18,411 bases of DNA. It comes from UBA9547 sp044349205. Its GTDB lineage: Bacteria; Bacteroidota; Bacteroidia; Cytophagales; UBA9547. The notes below the pieces were generated by a model. It saw only the letters and a program-made list of their open reading frames with translations. It was not told the origin of the DNA and ran no database searches. Shown one piece after another: positions 14,183 to 18,411 of the stretch (its first letter is position 1; each line of letters starts with the position of its first letter). The stretch is from contig JBIKRJ010000024.1 in NCBI GenBank assembly GCA_044349205.1, positions 1-18,411 of the forward strand. Reading direction: 5' to 3'. The position numbers and the translations under genes are program-made.

Positions 14183-15607
14183 TTATACCACGGTAAGCTT
14201 CACCATGTTGGTTCTGAAATTACTTTCCATGGGCATTGTGCTTGTATTAATAATCACATCGCCTTTTTTAACCAAGTCTTTTTTCAACAAGACTTCTGTC
14301 ATGGCATCGATGGTTTCATCGGTAGTGCTTTTGGGTTCCATATAAAAAGCACGCACACCCCACACCAAGTTCAATTGGTTCAATATCACCTTGTTGTCGG
14401 TAAATATGTAAATGTACGCTTGCGGACGGCAACTAGAAATTTTGGTAGCAGTAAAACCCGTACGCGAAAAGCCCACAATAGCTTTTGCTTTTGTGTCTTT
14501 TGCCAGTTTGCAAGCCGAGTATAACAAACTTTCTCTTAAAAAATTCGACGAATTTGGTTCAATGGGCCATTCTTTGTTGAAAATGTCCATTTTTTCTTCT
14601 ACAGCATGAATAATTCTAACCATGCTTTGCACGGCTTCTTTCGGGTACATACCCGAAGCAGATTCGGCGCTCAACATCACGGTGTCTGCTCCGTCAATTA
14701 CTGCATTGGCCACGTCATTGGCCTCGGCACGGGTAGGCCTTGGATTCGTAATCATGCTTTCCAGCATTTGGGTGGCCACAATTACGGGCTTACCTGCTTT
14801 GTTGCATTTTTTGATGATGATTTTTTGCCAAGTAGGCACATCTTCCATGTTTATCTCTACACCCAAATCGCCACGTGCAACCATAATGCCATCACAGGCT
14901 TCAATTATGGCATCAATGTCGGCCAAGGCTTCGGGTTTTTCGATTTTGGCAACTACTTTCGATTTTTTGCCACTGTCGGCAATCAGCTGTTTTATTTCGT
15001 TGATATCTTGGGCTGTTCTTACAAAAGAAAGGGCAATCCAGTCCAAGTCGTTTTTCAAACCAAATATCAAATCTTCTTTATCTTTTTCCGTCAAAGAAGG
15101 TTCTGATACACTGGTATTGGGCAAGTTAATGCCCTTTTTAGATTTCAATTTTCCTCCAAATCGTACTTCGGTTACGATTTCATCGCCCACAACTTCTTTG
15201 ACAGTCAATTCCAAATTTCCATCATCTATCAAAATGGAATCCCCGACTTTCACGTCGCGGGGCATGGCTTTATAAGAAGTGTAAATGCGTTCTGCGTTAC
15301 CTGTTATTTTTTCGGTAGTAATGATGAGTTTTTGACCTTGCACCAATTCAACTCCATTATTTTCTACTTCGCCAGTGCGTATCTTGGGTCCTTGAAGGTC
15401 TTGCAATAAGGCAACTGAAGTTCCATGTTTTTTATTGATGCCTCTTACAATGTTGATTACTTCTTGGTGTATTTCATGCGAACCATGAGAGAAATTGAGA
15501 CGGAAAACGTCGGCTCCAGCTTGTATCAATTCCCATAGTTTTTCTTCGGTGTTGCTGGCAGGGCCAACAGTGGCAATTACTTTAGTACGTTCAAAATTCA
15601 CAACCAT
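14183..15607 (-). CDS. pyk: Pyruvate kinase
   Basis: 474 residues. It transfers phosphate from PEP to ADP, the last step of glycolysis. The N-terminal barrel starts TKVIATVGPAS. RLNFSHG holds Arg36, Asn38, Ser40 and His41 for nucleotide and K+ binding. VVAKIEKPEALAD (218-230) contains catalytic Lys221, and IMVARGDLGVE (241-251) is the PEP/Mg site. MLSAESASGMYPKEAV (311-326) follows. The B domain is roughly 72-172 and the C-terminal regulatory domain about 345-474. Length is normal. The IPExxxVDY-like gene lies 16 bases upstream and probably shares its transcript; tRNA-Ser follows 51 bases downstream. Confidence 0.97.
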   Translation of the reverse strand: MVVNFERTKVIATVGPASNTEEKLWELIQAGADVFRLNFSHGSHEIHQEVINIVRGINKKHGTSVALLQDLQGPKIRTGEVENNGVELVQGQKLIITTEKITGNAERIYTSYKAMPRDVKVGDSILIDDGNLELTVKEVVGDEIVTEVRFGGKLKSKKGINLPNTSVSEPSLTEKDKEDLIFGLKNDLDWIALSFVRTAQDINEIKQLIADSGKKSKVVAKIEKPEALADIDAIIEACDGIMVARGDLGVEINMEDVPTWQKIIIKKCNKAGKPVIVATQMLESMITNPRPTRAEANDVANAVIDGADTVMLSAESASGMYPKEAVQSMVRIIHAVEEKMDIFNKEWPIEPNSSNFLRESLLYSACKLAKDTKAKAIVGFSRTGFTATKISSCRPQAYIYIFTDNKVILNQLNLVWGVRAFYMEPKSTTDETIDAMTEVLLKKDLVKKGDVIINTSTMPMESNFRTNMVKLTVV

Positions 15608-15623
15608 AAATTAATAGAAAGAG

Positions 15624-16058
15624 TTAGAAGAGTAGATTATCCTTTGACTTTAAGTTTTGGACATCTATTTTAGTTAGATATTCAACGCAAGGTAAGGATT
15701 TTAATTTTTCGGGCAAATCTTTGGACACTTCCTCGGCCGAATCGCCCTCAATTTTCAAAAGGAAATCATAGTTCTTTAATTCTGTAACAAGATACCCTTT
15801 GGTCTCTTCTTCTGTATCCAAAAGCTGATTTCGAAAAAGACACCAAGTGGAATGTTCGGAACGATATAAAAAGTTTGAAACCAACCTGTCTTCTTTTTTA
15901 GGTTGGCACAGCGTCAAATCATCATTTTTACAAAAGTCTATTTCCAGCACATCGTTAATGTGGCATGCAAGTTTGTAATCCTTAAAAGGTGATATTAAAG
16001 CGAATAAGATGAAATCGTAATCAGGTTCAATATCGAATTTGAGGATTTTATTTGCCAT
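15624..16058 (-). CDS. IPExxxVDY-like protein of unknown function
   Basis: 144 residues, no signal peptide, no catalytic motif. The N-terminus (KFDIEPDYDFILFALISPFKDYKLACHIN) and the STWCLFRN segment match the small Bacteroidota family named for a C-terminal IPExxxVDY motif. The gene sits directly before pyk, as usual for the family. In this copy the motif is weak: the matching region reads SLPCVEYLTKID, so the IPE part is lost and VDY has become VEY. The function of the family is not established; the steady pairing with pyk suggests a link to glycolysis, which is inference. The start is firm, since an inverted repeat and intergenic DNA lie directly upstream. Confidence 0.82.
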   Translation of the reverse strand: MANKILKFDIEPDYDFILFALISPFKDYKLACHINDVLEIDFCKNDDLTLCQPKKEDRLVSNFLYRSEHSTWCLFRNQLLDTEEETKGYLVTELKNYDFLLKIEGDSAEEVSKDLPEKLKSLPCVEYLTKIDVQNLKSKDNLLF

Positions 16059-16060
16059 TT

Positions 16061-16073
16061 TTCAGAATCTGAA
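16061..16073. promoter_or_regulatory. 6-1-6 inverted repeat at the start of the IPExxxVDY-like gene
   Basis: TTCAGA-A-TCTGAA is a perfect inverted repeat two bases upstream of the ATG at 16058, overlapping where a ribosome would bind. It may be an operator or a chance palindrome. Confidence 0.4.
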
Positions 16074-16096
16074 TAAAAGTGCACAAATATAATAGA

Positions 16097-16108
16097 GAAT
16101 ACGTATTC
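16097..16108. promoter_or_regulatory. 12-bp perfect palindrome between the divergent genes
   Basis: GAATACGTATTC is self-complementary over all 12 bases and lies in the middle of the shared upstream region. It is a candidate site for a dimeric regulator. An imperfect dyad (ATGT-N5-ACAT, 16111-16123) follows directly. Confidence 0.4.
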
Positions 16109-16128
16109 GGATGTTCGGGACATAGAAA

Positions 16129-16141
16129 AGCAAATTTTGCT
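16129..16141. promoter_or_regulatory. 6-1-6 inverted repeat upstream of the acpP promoter
   Basis: AGCAAA-T-TTTGCT is a perfect inverted repeat ending 12 bases before the presumed -35 element of acpP. Confidence 0.4.
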
Positions 16142-16147
16142 GTAAAA

Positions 16148-16179
16148 ATTGTTTGACAATGAAATTGAAAATGTATTTA
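16148..16179 (+). promoter_or_regulatory. acpP: Probable acpP promoter with a dyad over the -35
   Basis: TTGACA (16153-16158) and TATTTA (16174-16179) are 15 bases apart. TTTG at 16152-16155 also fits the Bacteroidota -33 element, with a TATTTATTTG stretch as an imperfect -7. A start near 16186-16190 would leave a leader of about 25 bases before ATG 16214. The -35 lies inside a perfect 5-3-5 inverted repeat, ATTGT-TTG-ACAAT (16148-16160), so a repressor bound there would block transcription. Confidence 0.45.
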
Positions 16180-16213
16180 TTTGCGCAGTTTTTTCAACAT
16201 AAACGCAAAAATA

Positions 16214-16450
16214 ATGTCAGAAATAGCATCAAAAGTTAAAAGCATCATCGTAGACAAACTAGGCGTAGAAGAGTCTGAAGTTACTCCTGAAGCAAGTTTT
16301 ACCAACGATTTGGGCGCAGATTCACTCGACACAGTGGAATTGATTATGGAATTTGAAAAAGAATTCAACATTTCTATTCCAGACGATCAAGCTGAAAACA
16401 TCACTACAGTAGGACAAGCAGTAGCTTATTTGGAAAGCCACGCGAAGTGA
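16214..16450 (+). CDS. acpP: Acyl carrier protein
   Basis: 78 residues from ATG 16214; an upstream in-frame TTG (16181) would add residues unlike the family and lies in the promoter region. The small acidic four-helix carrier holds growing fatty acids as thioesters. GADSLDTVELIMEFE contains Ser37, the site of 4'-phosphopantetheine attachment, in the universal DSL motif. The sequence is full length and strongly conserved (MSEIASKVKSIIVDKLGV). fabF starts 28 bases after the stop, then rnc, the usual acpP-fabF-rnc order of the phylum, so these form one operon. It is divergent from the IPExxxVDY-pyk unit. Confidence 0.98.
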   Translation: MSEIASKVKSIIVDKLGVEESEVTPEASFTNDLGADSLDTVELIMEFEKEFNISIPDDQAENITTVGQAVAYLESHAK

Positions 16451-16478
16451 TTCATCCTTTCTTTCTTAACTGTATTTT

Positions 16479-17729
16479 ATGGCATTAAAGAGGGTAGTTG
16501 TTACCGGAATTGGAGCGCTAACACCCATTGGCAACACCGCCCCAGAATATTGGGAAGGTTTGAAATCTGGAAAAAGTGGCTCTGCTACTATTACCCGCTT
16601 TAATCCTGAAAAATTCAAGACCCGTTTTGCATGCGAGGTCAAAAATTTCAATCCTGAGGATTTTATTGACAGAAAAGAAGTCAAACGACTTGACCCTTAC
16701 AGTCAGTTTGGTTTGGTAGCTGCCGACGAGGCTGTGAAAGACTCGGGTATTGACCTTGAAAAAATTGACAAAGACAGCGTAGGTGTAATTTGGGGGTCGG
16801 GCATTGGTGGTATAAATGTTTTCCAAGAAGAGGTGATGAACTTTGCCAAAGGTGACGGTACCCCTCGATTCAATCCCTTTTTTATTCCTAAAATGATTGT
16901 GGACATTGTGGCTGGCCATATTTCTATGAGATACGGCTTTCGCGGTCCCAATTTTGTTACTGTATCGGCATGTGCCTCAGCGTCCAATGCGATTGTTGAT
17001 GCCTACAATTACATTCGATTAGGAAAGGCCAATGTTATTGTTTCGGGTGGTTCGGAAGCAGCCATAACCGAAGCGGGTATTGGTGGCTTTAGTGCCATGA
17101 AAGCCTTGTCGGAAAGAAATGATTCTCCTGAAACTGCATCTCGTCCTTTTGATGTAGATCGTGATGGTTTTGTGATGGGCGAGGGGGCAGCTGCTCTTAT
17201 TTTAGAAGAATATGAGCATGCCAAAGCTCGCGGAGCAAAAATTTATGCTGAAATTGTGGGTGGTGGTATGTCGGCCGATGCGCACCATCTTACTGCGCCC
17301 CATCCCGAAGGTTTGGGAGTAATTGCGGTTATGAGAAGTGCATTGAGTGACAGCAACACACAATTGGAAGAAATCGATTACATAAATGTACACGGTACTT
17401 CCACGCCACTTGGTGATATTGCCGAAATCACAGCCATTCAAAAAGTTTTTGGCGAACACGCTTACAAACTCAACATCAGTTCTACAAAATCTATGACTGG
17501 CCATTTGTTGGGTGCTGCTGGGGCCATAGAAGCTGTGGCGAGTATTTTTGCTTTACGCCATCAAATTGTGCCTCCAACCATAAATAATTTCAACAGGGAC
17601 GAAAGAATTGATCCAAATTTGAATCTAACCCTCAACAAAGCCCAAAGCCGCAATATTCGTGTGGTTGTAAGCAACACCTTTGGTTTTGGCGGCCACAACT
17701 GCTCTATTATTTTCAAAAAATTAGACTAA
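16479..17729 (+). CDS. fabF: Beta-ketoacyl-ACP synthase II
   Basis: 416 residues. It condenses malonyl-ACP with acyl-ACP in fatty acid elongation. It is a thiolase-fold enzyme with the Cys-His-His triad: Cys165 in VTVSACASASNAI, His305 in INVHGTSTPLGD, and His342 in KSMTGHLLGAAGA; Lys337 also fits. The Gly-rich GFGGHN near the end is the usual oxyanion/gate loop. The N-terminus RVVVTGIGALTPIGN and length are standard for FabF. It follows acpP by 28 bases, and rnc starts one base after its stop, so translation is probably coupled. Confidence 0.97.
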   Translation: MALKRVVVTGIGALTPIGNTAPEYWEGLKSGKSGSATITRFNPEKFKTRFACEVKNFNPEDFIDRKEVKRLDPYSQFGLVAADEAVKDSGIDLEKIDKDSVGVIWGSGIGGINVFQEEVMNFAKGDGTPRFNPFFIPKMIVDIVAGHISMRYGFRGPNFVTVSACASASNAIVDAYNYIRLGKANVIVSGGSEAAITEAGIGGFSAMKALSERNDSPETASRPFDVDRDGFVMGEGAAALILEEYEHAKARGAKIYAEIVGGGMSADAHHLTAPHPEGLGVIAVMRSALSDSNTQLEEIDYINVHGTSTPLGDIAEITAIQKVFGEHAYKLNISSTKSMTGHLLGAAGAIEAVASIFALRHQIVPPTINNFNRDERIDPNLNLTLNKAQSRNIRVVVSNTFGFGGHNCSIIFKKLD

Positions 17730-17730
17730 A

Positions 17731-18411
17731 GTGTTGCATTGGCGATACATCTTTCTTCCAAAGGAGAAAAGGGTCTTTTTATTCCGAATTTATTCTATTA
17801 CAGGTCTTTATCCCAAAAACAGGTATCTTTATGAGCAAGCCTTTCGGCACGCCTCGGCTTTGTCGGGACAAGGACTAGAAAAAGACCAGTCATACGAAAG
17901 ACTCGAATTTTTGGGGGATTCTATTTTGGGGGCAGTAGTTGCCGAATATCTTTTTAAAAAATATCCCAAGAAAGACGAAGGATTCTTAACCGATGTTCGT
18001 TCAAGAATCGTAAATGGAGACTCGCTGAACCTACTCGCTAAAAAAATTTCACTAGATAGATTGATAGAGTTTGAACGGAGAAACCGTTCGGTTAAATTTT
18101 CTTCAATATATGGTGATGCAGTAGAAGCACTTATTGCCGCCATCTATTTGGATTATGGTTACGAACAAGTGCGAAAGTTTATCTTACACAAGCTCATTTA
18201 TAATCATTTGGATATTGAGCATATCGTGCAGCACAATTCCAACTACAAGAGCGTTTTGCTTGAATGGGCAAACAAACACAGCAAGACTATTTCATTTCAC
18301 AAGATAGCTGAGGAAGGTAGCGGTCATCAAAAAGTATTCACCGTGGAAGTGTGGGTAGAATCAGATCCAGTAGCCACTGGAAAGGGAAACTCCAAGAAAA
18401 AAGCTGAGCAA
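17731..18411 (+). CDS. rnc: Ribonuclease III, partial at right edge
   Basis: 227 codons are visible from a GTG at 17731, one base after the fabF stop; the C-terminal end lies beyond the window. No in-frame ATG precedes the conserved region, and the N-terminal extension before GLYPKNRYLYEQAFRHAS is typical of Bacteroidota RNase III. The signature ERLEFLGDSILG gives Glu56, Glu59 and Asp63, and YGDAVEALIAAIY gives Asp129 and Glu132, the four-acid metal site of the endonuclease domain. From about residue 171 a double-stranded RNA-binding domain starts (NYKSVLLEWANKHSK) and runs to the edge (TGKGNSKKKAEQ), with perhaps one helix missing. The enzyme cuts double-stranded RNA, including rRNA precursors. 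Confidence 0.96.
   Translation, partial: MLHWRYIFLPKEKRVFLFRIYSITGLYPKNRYLYEQAFRHASALSGQGLEKDQSYERLEFLGDSILGAVVAEYLFKKYPKKDEGFLTDVRSRIVNGDSLNLLAKKISLDRLIEFERRNRSVKFSSIYGDAVEALIAAIYLDYGYEQVRKFILHKLIYNHLDIEHIVQHNSNYKSVLLEWANKHSKTISFHKIAEEGSGHQKVFTVEVWVESDPVATGKGNSKKKAEQ

Noticed and set aside
14622..15275. Long plus-strand open frame of 217 codons opposite pyk
   Set aside because: It is the antisense shadow of a clear pyruvate kinase gene; its translation resembles no family and has no upstream signals.
1..18411. CRISPR array, IS element, toxin-antitoxin, biosynthetic cluster or defence system
   Set aside because: No regularly spaced repeats, transposase motifs, paired small ORFs or defence domains were found; the genes are mostly housekeeping and envelope functions.

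Overview
The window looks like chromosomal DNA of a member of the Bacteroidota. Evidence: a secreted enzyme ends in a type IX secretion (T9SS, Por) sorting domain, a gene resembles the Bacteroidota-restricted IPExxxVDY family, another resembles DUF4292 lipoproteins, ribosome binding sites are weak and A-rich, and the gene orders acpP-fabF-rnc, IPExxxVDY-pyk and dut-nucleotidyltransferase-TPR-DUF4292-LytM are typical of the phylum. I cannot name the genus. There is no IS element, phage module, CRISPR array or rRNA, and no stretch over 300 bases lacks a gene.

Layout. 1-1135 (-): membrane acyltransferase 3 protein, cut by the left edge. 1205-2260 (+): secreted lipoprotein of unknown function with a barrel-like domain. 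2316-3032 (+): rsmI. 3047-4708 (-): secreted GH26 mannanase-type enzyme with an N-terminal carbohydrate-binding module and a T9SS tail. 4921-5556 (+): NeuD/PglD-like hexapeptide acyltransferase lacking the usual catalytic His. 5564-12520 (-): a tight seven-gene run, transcribed in the order LOG-family protein, dut, sugar nucleotidyltransferase, periplasmic TPR protein, DUF4292 lipoprotein, EnvC-like coiled-coil/LytM protein, HAD phosphatase. 12626-13105 (+): ispF. 13107-15607 (-): pyk, tRNA-Ser(GGA), ROK sugar kinase. 15624-16058 (-): IPExxxVDY-like gene upstream of pyk. 16214-18411 (+): acpP, fabF, rnc (rnc cut by the right edge).

How the genes fit together. Most encode housekeeping functions: RNA modification and processing (rsmI, rnc, tRNA-Ser), fatty acid synthesis (acpP, fabF), isoprenoids (ispF), nucleotide sanitation (dut), and the entry and exit of glycolysis (ROK kinase, pyk). 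The most interesting block is the minus-strand cluster 5564-11258. It puts an NDP-sugar pyrophosphorylase next to three exported proteins: a TPR protein, a LolB-like lipoprotein and a LytM protein that has lost its metal site. I read it as an envelope-assembly module whose exact job is not established. A second notable spot is the 155-bp region between the IPExxxVDY gene and acpP, which holds four short perfect inverted repeats, one of them over the presumed -35 element.

Start codons were reassigned where a downstream ATG fits better (1205, 4921, 6400, 8518, 12626, 16214). TTG or GTG starts are kept where a signal peptide or conserved N-terminus requires them (TPR gene, EnvC-like gene, rnc).
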